Shown: one piece after another, positions 16,664 to 25,455 of the stretch
Position numbering within the stretch: position 1 is the first letter of the stretch
Layout of the letters: each line of letters starts with the position of its first letter
Assembly: GCA_964407285.1 (NCBI GenBank)
Contig: CAYOVG010000024.1
Location: forward strand, 1-35,710
Origin: CAYOVG01 sp964407285
GTDB taxonomy: Bacteria > Desulfobacterota > Syntrophobacteria > Syntrophobacterales > Syntrophobacteraceae
Reading direction: 5' to 3'
Length of the DNA: 35,710 nucleotides
Translations under genes and position numbers: made by a program
Notes under the pieces: model-generated
Database searches by the model: none
What the model was told of the DNA's origin: nothing
Seen by the model: the letters and a program-made list of their open reading frames with translations, nothing else

Positions 16664-18217
16664 TCATTGCTTTTTGTAGCCGATGCTGGTAAGAGCCTGA
16701 AGCTCGAGCAGTTTTTCCGCCTTTTCAGGCGACGTGAATCCCTGTCCCAATGCCTCCAGGACGAATGCAAGACCCAAACCGGAGCCCACGCTGAACAGAA
16801 CCGCGGCAACGATCAGCATGCTCGTCTTTCGTTTTGTCTGGATCGGGATCATGGGAGGGGACGCCCTCTCGATGATGTTGATGCTCGTAAGGTACTTGGC
16901 GTTCAAAATGTCGGACGCACGGGTTTCTTCCAGTTTTTGCTGCCAGGTCTCGTACTGCTGCTGGTTCGTGTCGAGTTCATGCAGGAGTTGACGGTAGGGT
17001 TGCTCCACCGCTGCGAAGTCCTTTATCGCCTTGTCCTGCGACCGCAACTGGTCCCCCAATTCCCCGTATCTTATTCGAGCTGCGTTGAGTTCCGCCCTGG
17101 TTGTCATTATTTCCTTTTGAATATCGATGTATGCCTGATTCGGCACATCGTTGGTGATGATTTTATCTTCACCGGTATTTTTAGACATGTAGTCTTCGAG
17201 TAGCCGTATCTGGTTCCTGACCTGCGCCACGAGCGGATTGCCTTCACGGTATCTCATCAGCAGTTCCTGCTCTTTCTGCCTGAGACCCAATAGTTGCTGT
17301 TCCGCGTAGGATTGCATGTAACTCCTGCTTTGATGGTCGAAAGGAATCATCTTGGGAAATTGCGCGATCCCGGTCTCGAGAATTGACAGTTTCTCCTGTA
17401 GTTCCTTGAGTTGCGACTGGGTCGTCATGTAGCCGGCTTCCAGCGCATCCCGCTGCTTGAAGAGAATGTCCCTTTGATCCTCGATCGAGTAGAGCTTATG
17501 CTTCTGCTTGTAGGATTGGACTTCGTTCTCCTTGTCGGCCAACCTTTCTTTTAATTCGCCGACCTTCTTTTCGAGAAATATGGTAGGCTTGGAATCCGTC
17601 AGCACCCCGATGCGCTTTTCGATGTACAGGTCGATGATTTTGTTCACGACTGCCGCCGCCGTATACGGATTTACGTTGTTGAAGGAGACGCCGATCAGGT
17701 TTGAATTCTTGGAGGCGTCCACATTGAAATCCTTTCTGAACAAGATCTCGGCGATGCTGTTGATATCGATGTTCCTGGATTCAAACCGCGTAATATCTGG
17801 GTAGATCTTGACGGCCCCTATGGTTCGGATGGTCTCGTCGATCAGTTCCTTGCTCTTCAGGATTGCTGTTTCCGTACTCAGGATCTCATAGAGGCCGATT
17901 CGAAGAGGAGAAGAATCGCCATCGAGATTGGACGCTGAATAGTCCCTCCCGGATTTGACCATCAAAACGGCATAGGCTTTGTATCTAGGGGGTCCCTTCA
18001 GAAAATAGTACGCCACCCCCGTTAAGAACAGCAGCAAGAGAGTGAGGAGTATGACCTTGCGTTTGTGCTTGAAAATCGTATACAGTATGTCTCTTACATT
18101 GAACATTCCGGAATCGTTGTGGTTCGGATTTCTCCCGGCTGCTCGCGAAGGAACCAGCATACGGGTATCGCCCTTGGATGAGGAAACGGGAAGGTGTCCC
18201 GAAGAACCATGGTTCAT
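16664..18217 (-). CDS. Wzz/polysaccharide co-polymerase chain-length regulator
   Basis: The product has 517 residues. A cytoplasmic N-terminus is followed by TM1 (about 54-73, VILLTLLLLFLTGVAYYFL), a long periplasmic domain and TM2 (about 469-493, SMLIVAAVLFSVGSGLGLAF). The region after TM1 (YKAYAVLMVKSGRD) and the coiled-coil-rich centre (EKKVGELKERLADKENEVQS and later segments) match the Wzz and GNVR domains of polysaccharide co-polymerases. These proteins oligomerise in the inner membrane and set chain length, usually with a cytoplasmic tyrosine kinase. Here the kinase-like protein is a separate downstream gene, as in Gram-positive CpsC/CpsD pairs and some proteobacteria. AAGGA lies 6 bases before the ATG. 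It is the first gene of the cluster. Confidence 0.93.
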   Translation of the reverse strand: MNHGSSGHLPVSSSKGDTRMLVPSRAAGRNPNHNDSGMFNVRDILYTIFKHKRKVILLTLLLLFLTGVAYYFLKGPPRYKAYAVLMVKSGRDYSASNLDGDSSPLRIGLYEILSTETAILKSKELIDETIRTIGAVKIYPDITRFESRNIDINSIAEILFRKDFNVDASKNSNLIGVSFNNVNPYTAAAVVNKIIDLYIEKRIGVLTDSKPTIFLEKKVGELKERLADKENEVQSYKQKHKLYSIEDQRDILFKQRDALEAGYMTTQSQLKELQEKLSILETGIAQFPKMIPFDHQSRSYMQSYAEQQLLGLRQKEQELLMRYREGNPLVAQVRNQIRLLEDYMSKNTGEDKIITNDVPNQAYIDIQKEIMTTRAELNAARIRYGELGDQLRSQDKAIKDFAAVEQPYRQLLHELDTNQQQYETWQQKLEETRASDILNAKYLTSINIIERASPPMIPIQTKRKTSMLIVAAVLFSVGSGLGLAFVLEALGQGFTSPEKAEKLLELQALTSIGYKKQ

Positions 18218-18554
18218 AGAAGATCCTTTGTGTTTCTTGGAGGGGCTTTTCTATTGTCTGCGCTGAATACTTACCGAGGCCGGACAGGCTACCGCCATCC
18301 ATTGTTCGGGACAATGCTTTCGCTCACGAGCGACCGGACAGGTGTTCCCCAGTGGAAATGGGCGGCATCCACTTGTATTGGTTCTGGTTGGATTCCCTGG
18401 AAATCCAAAGTCATTTATTGTATGCGGCATAGATATCGCACCTGGTGCGAACGGCCCGGGACCCAGCTATCCCAATGGTTTTTCATGAAATACGGATTTC
18501 ATTACGGCAGTTCGCTCATATCAGGCTGCGTTACCACTTTGTATTACAAAATAA

Positions 18555-18560
18555 ATTATA
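18555..18560 (-). promoter_or_regulatory. Possible -10 box (TATAAT) for the exopolysaccharide operon
   Basis: A consensus TATAAT lies on the minus strand about 340 bases before the wzz-like start, in an AT-rich stretch. The hexamer 17 bases upstream (AGTAAG) is a poor -35 box, so the call is weak. Confidence 0.2.
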
Positions 18561-18754
18561 TCCTTTAAAAGCAGTATCTTACTGCAAATAAGCCAATTTC
18601 ATCTGATATATTAATCACTTCGTTGTGCATGTCCAGTATTGCCATAATGTATGTACTATGGAATATAATTGGAGTAGGATAATCGTGTATATGGAAGGTA
18701 GTATACCTGTAGGGGCAAGTGCTTGAAATATTAATGGATAAGGTATTGTGAAGA

Positions 18755-18773
18755 CCGCCGGGGCGTACGGCGG
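18755..18773 (-). terminator. Possible hairpin downstream of the response regulator gene
   Basis: A perfect 6-bp stem CCGCCG/CGGCGG with a 7-base loop lies 75 bases after the stop at 18848. The bases after it on the minus strand (TCTTCACAATACC) have no clear U tract, so termination is only possible. Confidence 0.25.
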
Positions 18774-18847
18774 CCGCGCATCGGGCGCGATATCCCGTGG
18801 ATGTGTGAAGCCTTAACCCGAAACCCGAGGCGCGGAGCACGCAGGGC

Positions 18848-20059
18848 TCAGGGACCATCCCGGGAATCCGCCTTCATGGCCTGTTCCACCTTCTTCAACA
18901 TTGTTACGGCTTCCTCGAATTCGGGATTGAGTCTCAGCGCCCTCTGAAGATGTTTCTGGGCCTTCACGTACTCCTTTCTTGCCAGGTACAGAACACCCAG
19001 GTTGTAGAAGAGACCGGGATGGTCCGGGTGGTTCTTCAAGGCCTTCAGGTAGCACTGCATGGCTTCCTCGTATTTTCCCTGCTGACGGAGGACAACGCCG
19101 AGCCGGTTGTACATCTCGAGGTCCTTGGGGTCGTATTCCAGCGTTGCCGTGTAGACTCGTTCGGCATCGTCGTAGAGACCTCCCTCGAGGTATAATTGCG
19201 CTACTTTCTTCAGAGTGGCGAGCTTTTCATTCTCGCCGGTCCGCTTCAGAAGAGCTTCCAGCCTTTTCTTGCCGGCTTCTTGCCGTCCGGCTTTGAGCAT
19301 CAGATCACCGACGAGGAGCATCCTGTCGTTGTCGGCGGAACTGATTTCATCCACGTGCTCCAGTACTTTGAGAGCTTCCTCCATATTGCCGAGCTTGAGT
19401 TCGGCCTTCGCATAGTTCTTGTGGGCCGCCACGAAGATATTGCTGATGCCCATGGCCTTTTTGAATGCGACGGACGCCTCTTCCGTTTCACCCTTTTGCA
19501 GTAGAATCTCGCCCTTGGTATTGACCCATCTGGCCAGGGAGAGACGGCTGTCCCTCTCTGCTTGCACGATTACTTCAAGAGCGTCTTCGAGCGCTCCGTT
19601 GGCTTTCAACTGGTCCACATGGCGGAAGAGGGCTTCCTCCGGGCTTTGGGCGCGCTTAAGAACCGCATCGATCCGCTTGCTCAGGACATCGTAGGAGAAG
19701 GGTTTCACTATGAACCCGTTGGCCCCCCACTCACCGAGTGAAGCCACGATGTTCGCCTCTTCGGAAGACGCCGATATCATGAGAAACGGTACGAAGCGGA
19801 AATTGCGGCTCTGCCGGCAGCGCTTCAGCAGTCCGATGCCGTCGAGCCCCTCCATCTTGACGTCGCAAAGCACGATGTCGTACAGCCTGGATTTCGCGCT
19901 TTCCACAATCATCTTCCACGCGGTTTCACCGTCCTCGGCCTCATCGATCAGTTCGAAAACCCTCATCTGCTGGAGCATCTTCTTTTCGATGCCGCGCATG
20001 GGCTTCCAATCCTCCACGATCAGAGCGCGGAAAATACCGCTTTCCTTCGGGTTCTCCAT
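18848..20059 (-). CDS. Response regulator receiver domain fused to TPR repeats
   Basis: From the ATG at 20059, preceded by GGAGG, the product has 403 residues; a GTG at 20137 would add 26. The receiver domain (about 9-125) has the acidic pair in LIVEDWKP, the phosphoacceptor Asp66 in VLCDVKMEGLDG, Ser in MISAS and Lys in IVKPFSYD. All switch residues are therefore present. From about residue 145 to the end there are TPR-like helical hairpins (LYNRLGVVLRQQGKYEEA-type units such as DAERVYTATLEYDPKDLEMY and GVLYLARKEYVKAQKHLQRA). There is no DNA-binding or enzymatic output domain, so phosphorylation probably controls protein-protein interaction. No histidine kinase lies nearby. Its place beside the exopolysaccharide operon hints at, but does not prove, a role in its control. 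Confidence 0.92.
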   Translation of the reverse strand: MENPKESGIFRALIVEDWKPMRGIEKKMLQQMRVFELIDEAEDGETAWKMIVESAKSRLYDIVLCDVKMEGLDGIGLLKRCRQSRNFRFVPFLMISASSEEANIVASLGEWGANGFIVKPFSYDVLSKRIDAVLKRAQSPEEALFRHVDQLKANGALEDALEVIVQAERDSRLSLARWVNTKGEILLQKGETEEASVAFKKAMGISNIFVAAHKNYAKAELKLGNMEEALKVLEHVDEISSADNDRMLLVGDLMLKAGRQEAGKKRLEALLKRTGENEKLATLKKVAQLYLEGGLYDDAERVYTATLEYDPKDLEMYNRLGVVLRQQGKYEEAMQCYLKALKNHPDHPGLFYNLGVLYLARKEYVKAQKHLQRALRLNPEFEEAVTMLKKVEQAMKADSRDGP

Positions 20060-20434
20060 CTCCCCTCCATACGGCGCCGACGCCGGTCCGGCATCCATGC
20101 CGGTCACCGCGGCCGTTTGCATATCGATACGAAGCACCGGTTTGATGAAATAATAAAGATATATAAGCCAATCGTAAGGTTTCGTCTATATGTAAAGTGA
20201 CAAAATGTGCCGCGCGGCCTCGCCATGCCGGTATTGTTCAAGGTGTCCGACGCATTGAACGGATCATTGATTCCATTGAAACACGGCGTGGAATGGGTTA
20301 TTTGAAGAGGTGATAGTCCCCTGTTTTCCACGCTTCTCTTTCATGTTGATTCCAGGGTGACGGTTCGGGTAACCTGATTTGACGATGATCAATCCTGTTT
20401 TGAAGACGATAAGTGTTTTAGCGGAAAGAGACAT
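20060..20434. other. Divergent intergenic region
   Basis: This region lies between the divergent response-regulator and map genes and must hold both promoters; none could be assigned by eye. An imperfect palindrome at 20273-20296 (CCATT, CAC, GTG, AATGG) is the only structure seen and could be an operator. If the alternative GTG at 20137 is used, the first 78 bases are coding. Confidence 0.4.
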
Positions 20435-21355
20435 ATGAAAAAAGGGTCTGCGGAAATGACGACCGAAGGGAAGGGGCTCAAGGTAGGGCGCAACGATCCG
20501 TGTCCTTGCGGAAGCGGGCTCAAATACAAGAAATGCTGCCTTGCCGGGGATGCCTCCAGGCCTGTCGGTGACGAGAAGCTCTACCTCGACAAGTACAACA
20601 TCCGGCTCAAGCGCAAAGAGGACATCGAGGGCATCAGGGATGCCGGCCGCCTGGTGGTGGAAACCCTCCGTATGGTGGAAGGGGAACTCAAAGCCGGAAT
20701 GAAGACCGACGATATCAATGCGCTGGTCCATGAATATACCGTGAAGCACGGGGCCGTTCCCGCGCCCCTCAACTACCGGGGGTTTCCCAAGAGCGTTTGC
20801 GTGTCCGTCAATGAAGTCATATGCCACGGCATACCCGGAGAGCGCATCATCAAGGACGGGGATATCGTGAATGTGGATGTGACCTCTATTCTGAATGGTT
20901 ACTACGCCGATGCAAACCGGACGTTCTTCGTCGGAACGCCGGGCCCCGATGCCCGGAAAGTGGTTCTGGTGGCCGCGGAATCGCTCAGGATCGGCCTTTC
21001 CATGGTGAAGCCGGGGAACACCATCGGAGATATCGGGTGGGCGATCCAGACGTACGCGGAATCGCAGGGCTGCTCGGTGGTGCGGGAGTTCACCGGCCAC
21101 GGGGTAGGGTTCGATTTCCACGAAGCCCCGCAGGTGCCTCATTACGGCCGCAAGGGCAGGGGCGTCCCGCTGACTCCGGGAATGGTGTTTACCGTAGAGC
21201 CCATGATCAACCTCGGAAAGAGCGATGTCATGATCCTGCAGGACCGTTGGACCGCCGTAACGCGCGACCGGTCTCTTTCGGCCCAGTTCGAACAGACCAT
21301 CGTCGTTACGGAGAATGGTTTCGAGAGCCTGACGCCCTACGAACTGGATGCGTGA
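20435..21355 (+). CDS. map: Methionine aminopeptidase type I with N-terminal SEC-C motif
   Basis: The product has 306 residues. Residues 18-35 (GRNDPCPCGSGLKYKKCC) form a SEC-C zinc motif (Cys23, Cys25, Cys34, Cys35), as at the C-terminus of SecA; it probably docks the enzyme at ribosomes or nascent chains. The rest is a complete pita-bread peptidase. Metal ligands are Asp148 (VNVDVTS), Asp159 (YYADANR), His222 (FTGHGVGFDFHEAP), Glu255 (VFTVEPMI) and Glu286 (AQFEQTIV), and substrate-side His131 lies in VICHGIPG. It removes initiator Met in the cytosol. GGAAAGAG precedes the ATG. bioB follows about 80 bases later on the same strand and may be co-transcribed. Confidence 0.96.
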   Translation: MKKGSAEMTTEGKGLKVGRNDPCPCGSGLKYKKCCLAGDASRPVGDEKLYLDKYNIRLKRKEDIEGIRDAGRLVVETLRMVEGELKAGMKTDDINALVHEYTVKHGAVPAPLNYRGFPKSVCVSVNEVICHGIPGERIIKDGDIVNVDVTSILNGYYADANRTFFVGTPGPDARKVVLVAAESLRIGLSMVKPGNTIGDIGWAIQTYAESQGCSVVREFTGHGVGFDFHEAPQVPHYGRKGRGVPLTPGMVFTVEPMINLGKSDVMILQDRWTAVTRDRSLSAQFEQTIVVTENGFESLTPYELDA

Positions 21356-21437
21356 GGCGCGGTGATTGGGACTGCGCCGTTCCGTGGGGTCTTGGATTCT
21401 CACCCGTAAAGTGGAATGGTTTGACACGGGAGATGAA

Positions 21438-22412
21438 GTGGGAAAACGCGAAATCGACTCAATCCGGGAAGACGCCGAGTTCGGGCGACCGATAGCGCCC
21501 GATGCGGCCATGTGGGTCCTGCGATCGCAATCCTCCGACCTGCCGGATATTTTTGCCGCCGCGAGTAGCGTTCGCCGTCGCTTTTTCGGCAACAACGTCT
21601 ACATGTGCTCGATCCTCAATGCCCGGAGCGGAGCCTGCTCGGAGGACTGCGCTTTCTGCGCCCAGGCGGCGCGCCACAAGACAAATACCGGCATCCGTCC
21701 CCTTCTGTCGAAGAGTGAGATAATAAAGGAATATGAAGAAGCAGCCGGTCTTCCCATTGCCCGCTTCGGGGTGGTCACGAGCGGTTGTGCGCTCTCCTCC
21801 GATGGAATCGAGCGGTTGTGCGAGGCCGTCCGTGAAAGGCAAATCCCGGGCGCGGCGTGGTGTGCGTCCCTCGGATGTCTCGAGGCGGGCCAACTGGCGG
21901 TCCTCAAAGATGCCGGTCTCTCCCGGTTCCATCACAACCTGGAGACTGCGGAGAGTTTCTTTCCTCAAATTTGTACCACGCATTCGTACGAGAAACGCCT
22001 GAACACCGTCAGGGCCGCCAGGGCCGCGGGCCTGGAAGTGTGTTGCGGCGGGATACTGGGACTGGGGGAGTCCCTCGAACAGAGGGTCGAATTCGCCGGT
22101 ATCCTGGCCCGCGAACAGGTGGATTCGATACCCCTCAATTTTCTTATCCCCATCCCCGGCACTCGCCTCGAACACATGGAAACCATGCGCCCGCTCGATA
22201 TGTTGCGCTCCATCGCCATGTTCAGGCTCACGAACCCTCGGGCTGAAATTCTCGTCTGCGCGGGCCGCGTCCACCTCGGGGCACTGCAATCGATGATCTT
22301 CCATGCGGGAGCTACGGGCATGATGATCGGGCGACTCCTGACGGTTGCCGGGTGCGACGTGGAGCATGACCTGCGGATGTTGCGGGATATGGAGCTTGAC
22401 TTCTCCTCCTGA
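21438..22412 (+). CDS. bioB: Biotin synthase (radical SAM)
   Basis: The GTG at 21438 has GGGAG 5 bases upstream and gives 324 residues. In-frame GTG at 21411 and TTG at 21366 are alternatives with poorer signals. The radical SAM cluster motif CSEDCAFC (Cys67, Cys71, Cys74) lies in NARSGACSEDCAFCAQ. Further family marks are the Cys-containing WCASLG and CCGGILGLGES, NFLIPIPGT, and the Arg in VCAGRVHLG that ligates the 2Fe-2S cluster. The enzyme inserts sulfur into dethiobiotin. No other biotin genes are nearby. ASALARRF-like substrate-side sequence differs in detail from the E. coli enzyme, and an auxiliary role cannot be excluded. Confidence 0.93.
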   Translation: MGKREIDSIREDAEFGRPIAPDAAMWVLRSQSSDLPDIFAAASSVRRRFFGNNVYMCSILNARSGACSEDCAFCAQAARHKTNTGIRPLLSKSEIIKEYEEAAGLPIARFGVVTSGCALSSDGIERLCEAVRERQIPGAAWCASLGCLEAGQLAVLKDAGLSRFHHNLETAESFFPQICTTHSYEKRLNTVRAARAAGLEVCCGGILGLGESLEQRVEFAGILAREQVDSIPLNFLIPIPGTRLEHMETMRPLDMLRSIAMFRLTNPRAEILVCAGRVHLGALQSMIFHAGATGMMIGRLLTVAGCDVEHDLRMLRDMELDFSS

Positions 22413-22467
22413 GAGTGCTCCCGTTCAGAGTTCGGATAATGGCCTGTAAACCATCCAGGAGTGCAGC

Positions 22468-25455
22468 ATGTCTCCCGATCCATTGGTCGTATCGTTTGGA
22501 AATGCCGATCCGAGTCAGGTAGAGAAGTGGGGCGCGAAGGGCGCCAAGCTTGCCGAGGACTTCCAGAACATGGCGCGGGACTTTCCCGGCATGCAGGATA
22601 CCATAGCCATCCCGGACGGTTTCGTGCTGTCGACGGAGGTATGGCGGATTTACCATGCGGCGGGAGACGCCCTTACGGACGATGTCCGCCGGGAAGTTCG
22701 GGCGGAACTGACGTCGCTGGAGGAGCGAGAGGGACGCCGGTTCGGGGACCGAACCGGCAAGATGCCCCTCATCGTCGCCGTGCGCGGAGGAGCCCCGGTT
22801 TCCCTGCCGGGTGCGCTGGCGACCATCCTCAATGTGGGGTTAAACGATGACGTCGTCACCGCCATGATCGATGCGGGCGAGGACGAGAGCTTCGTCCTTA
22901 CCACATACCTCAGCGCCATCCGGATGTACGGCGAGGTGGTGCTCGATATCCCCTACGACGACTTCTACAGCGTGTTGCAGCGCTACCGGGCGGGAGGCGA
23001 GGGATCGCTTTCCGTTGGGCTCCTGCGGGACTTGATCCCGGAATTCAAAGGAGTGCTGGAGCGTGCGCGCCATCCCGTGTTTCCCTCCGGCTTCGAGACG
23101 GACCCTTACAGGCAGCTTTTCTTCGCCGTGGAATCCATCCTCGGATCGTGGATGCTCCCGATTGCCGTCGAAGCAAGGTCGAGCCGCAGTCCCAAGGTGC
23201 CGGACGATATGGGGACGGCGGTGGTCGTCCAGGTGATGGTGTTCGGGAACCGCGACGACGAGAACTGCATGAGCGGGGTCTACTTCACGAGGGACCAGCG
23301 GACGGGGTCCAGGTTCCCGGTTATCGAGTGGGCCCCGAAGGTGCAATGCGACAAGATCGTTTCCGGAAAAATCCGAAAGCCCTTGCGCCATGCTCCCCGG
23401 ATGAAGGAGCAATTCCCGGACATCCACGAGCGGTTGCTGATGGTCGGCAACCAGGCGGAGGGGCGCGCCCGGCGTCCCCTGGACATCGAGTTTACCGTCG
23501 AGAACCGCAAGCTTTTCATCCTGCAGCGCCGCGCCCTCCGAATGACGTTCAATGCAACGGTGCGCGCCATGTGGGACCTGGTCGACGAGGGGAAGACCAG
23601 CATCCAGATGGCGTCCATGATCATCAACAACGCCCTGGAGCAACCCGAGAGAGTTCTACGTGAGGGGTTTCACGACTACGAAGTCCTGGCCCACGGGCAA
23701 CCCATCACCAGCAGCGCCGATTGCGGCATTCTGGCCTGCGGGACGGAATCCGCCCTGGAGCTTGCCCGGCGGGGGGAACACGTCATCCTGCTGAGGAGAC
23801 GCCCGTATGGAGAAACGGATGTAGCGATCAACCATCCGGGGGTGCGGGGCATTATCCGTTGCGACGGCAACACCACCGGCCATGAAGCCGTTTCCGCCGT
23901 GGCCTATTGCAAACCCTATCTCATCAAGGTCGTGGACACGGAGGGACGGCCTCTCGTCGTAAACGGGGGAGGGGAGATGATCCTCAACCCCGAGAGTTGC
24001 ATCTGCAATTACATCGGCAAAAGAGTGTTCGTGGACGGGGAGAGGGGCATCCTCGGCTATACGGAAGCGAGAGACGAGAGTGTGCTGGAGGACCGCAAGG
24101 TCCGCAAGAAACTCTACGTGGACTGGGAGTACCTCCGGGAGCAGTTCGAGAACGCCGGATACCACCGGTTGAACTACGACGGACTGCTCGACCTCCACTA
24201 CAGGTGGGAACTGGAATTGCTGCGCCTGCAGGAACTGGAAAAAAGACTGCGCGCCAATGGTTCCACCGTTTCGGGGGATGTTTCGGAAGAGGAACTGATA
24301 CGGGCGTTCGGCACATACCTGGATTACATCCCCCCGCGGGACAGGGAGAGGGCGCTTCGGCTGAAAGATGTCGAGTACGGGGATTTCGACTTCGGGCCGC
24401 CCCTGGTCTACAAAGGGAAGAACCTGGGTCGCGAGGTTATGAAGGTCCTGCGCACCCTCATGCTCTGCACCACCTGGCGCACGCACTGGGTGCACGAGGC
24501 GATGGTGGTGCGGGCGCGGGAGCGCGGCGAAAACGAAAACGACGTGATCCGCGACATCTTCCTCAAGAACCGCACCATGAGCATCCTGCGAAGCTTCGAG
24601 GAAGAGGGATTTCATGTCATGCTGGGACCCGATCACCACTTCCTCGTTCTGGCGAGCAACTTCGAATACGAACAGGACCCCGACAGGATCAACGTAGGGC
24701 CCGGGAAGCTGGGTTTCAAGGAAAAAGAGGTCCTCGCCCGGCAGTTCCTGGAGTATCTCCGTCAGGTGAATCCGGAAACGGCCCCGAAGGTGCGCATGGT
24801 CCAGGGGGAACCCCCGCTGGGGCAGGGGCATGCGCGCATTGTAAGCATCGGGCTGTCCATTCCGGATGAGGAGTTCGACCTGGTATGCAGGTATCTGAGA
24901 ACGTTCCTGGATATGGTTTCTTCCCGGAAGGCGAACCCGGCGCGGGGACAGGGACAGGGGTGGAACCAGGTTCGGGCGCCGGATCTTCAGGTACGAAGGC
25001 CGGTGGATGACGTCGTGCCTGCGGAGGGCTTTGTACACCTCTATCAGCTCGATCCTTTCTTCGCCCGCTATCCCGACTTCAGGGTCGCGCGACACACGGA
25101 GAAAGGGAAAGCGACAGGGGAATTTGTGCTCGCCTTCGGGGAGTGCTCCTTCGGTGAGTTCGACGGAGTGGTCTACGGCAAGGAGGGCTACGACAGACTG
25201 ACCGGGGAGGTGAAGCGCTTCGAGGCCTTCCTGGCGCAGCCGGACCGGCCGGGTCCGGAGCAATCGGGACCCGGGCAACCGGTTCGGGGACAATCGGGGT
25301 CCGGCCGGTTGGGGGCCGATTCGCCCGTAAGGCCCTGGCAGTTCGAAGTGGACCCCTACCGCAGGCACTCCGTGATTGCCGCCGTGGGAATCAGAATCCC
25401 CGCCGCTGTTTTGTACGATGTCTTGGAGGCTCTCAAGAAGTTCCTCCACCCATAG
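22468..25455 (+). CDS. PPDK-like ATP-grasp/phosphohistidine protein with an unrecognised C-terminal half
   Basis: The product has 995 residues, with AGGAG 6 bases before the ATG. Residues 1-360 resemble the nucleotide-binding part of pyruvate phosphate dikinase. Lys24 (GAKGAKLAED), Arg106 (VAVRGGAPVSLPGAL), Asp339 and Glu341 (LDIEFTVENRK), and Gln353 and Arg355 match PPDK ATP-site residues in kind and spacing. Residues 405-485 resemble the swivelling phosphohistidine domain, with His472 in DGNTTGHEAVSAVAY. The PEP/pyruvate TIM barrel expected next is absent. Residues 520-995 are instead a helical, charged region followed by a Gly/Pro/Gln-rich linker (about 925-965) and a short terminal domain; I recognise no family there. 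It probably phosphorylates itself from ATP and passes phosphate to an unknown acceptor. Confidence 0.88.
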   Translation: MSPDPLVVSFGNADPSQVEKWGAKGAKLAEDFQNMARDFPGMQDTIAIPDGFVLSTEVWRIYHAAGDALTDDVRREVRAELTSLEEREGRRFGDRTGKMPLIVAVRGGAPVSLPGALATILNVGLNDDVVTAMIDAGEDESFVLTTYLSAIRMYGEVVLDIPYDDFYSVLQRYRAGGEGSLSVGLLRDLIPEFKGVLERARHPVFPSGFETDPYRQLFFAVESILGSWMLPIAVEARSSRSPKVPDDMGTAVVVQVMVFGNRDDENCMSGVYFTRDQRTGSRFPVIEWAPKVQCDKIVSGKIRKPLRHAPRMKEQFPDIHERLLMVGNQAEGRARRPLDIEFTVENRKLFILQRRALRMTFNATVRAMWDLVDEGKTSIQMASMIINNALEQPERVLREGFHDYEVLAHGQPITSSADCGILACGTESALELARRGEHVILLRRRPYGETDVAINHPGVRGIIRCDGNTTGHEAVSAVAYCKPYLIKVVDTEGRPLVVNGGGEMILNPESCICNYIGKRVFVDGERGILGYTEARDESVLEDRKVRKKLYVDWEYLREQFENAGYHRLNYDGLLDLHYRWELELLRLQELEKRLRANGSTVSGDVSEEELIRAFGTYLDYIPPRDRERALRLKDVEYGDFDFGPPLVYKGKNLGREVMKVLRTLMLCTTWRTHWVHEAMVVRARERGENENDVIRDIFLKNRTMSILRSFEEEGFHVMLGPDHHFLVLASNFEYEQDPDRINVGPGKLGFKEKEVLARQFLEYLRQVNPETAPKVRMVQGEPPLGQGHARIVSIGLSIPDEEFDLVCRYLRTFLDMVSSRKANPARGQGQGWNQVRAPDLQVRRPVDDVVPAEGFVHLYQLDPFFARYPDFRVARHTEKGKATGEFVLAFGECSFGEFDGVVYGKEGYDRLTGEVKRFEAFLAQPDRPGPEQSGPGQPVRGQSGSGRLGADSPVRPWQFEVDPYRRHSVIAAVGIRIPAAVLYDVLEALKKFLHP

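Larger units (their letters stand above)
18218..18847. other. Intergenic region upstream of the exopolysaccharide operon
   Basis: There are about 630 bases with no supportable gene; it is AT-richer than its surroundings between 18530 and 18740. The exopolysaccharide operon must be transcribed leftward from here or from further upstream. A TATAAT on the minus strand at 18555-18560 is a possible -10 box, but it has no good -35 partner. No sigma-54 site with correct spacing was found: TTGGC and TGC near 18590 are 3 bases too close. Confidence 0.5.

Noticed and set aside
18586..18600. Possible sigma-54 promoter (TTGGC and TGC) upstream of the exopolysaccharide operon
   Set aside because: GG and GC are 7 bases apart instead of the required 10.
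20264..21595. A 443-codon minus-strand frame opposite map
   Set aside because: It is antisense to all metal-ligand motifs of methionine aminopeptidase and has no domain signature.
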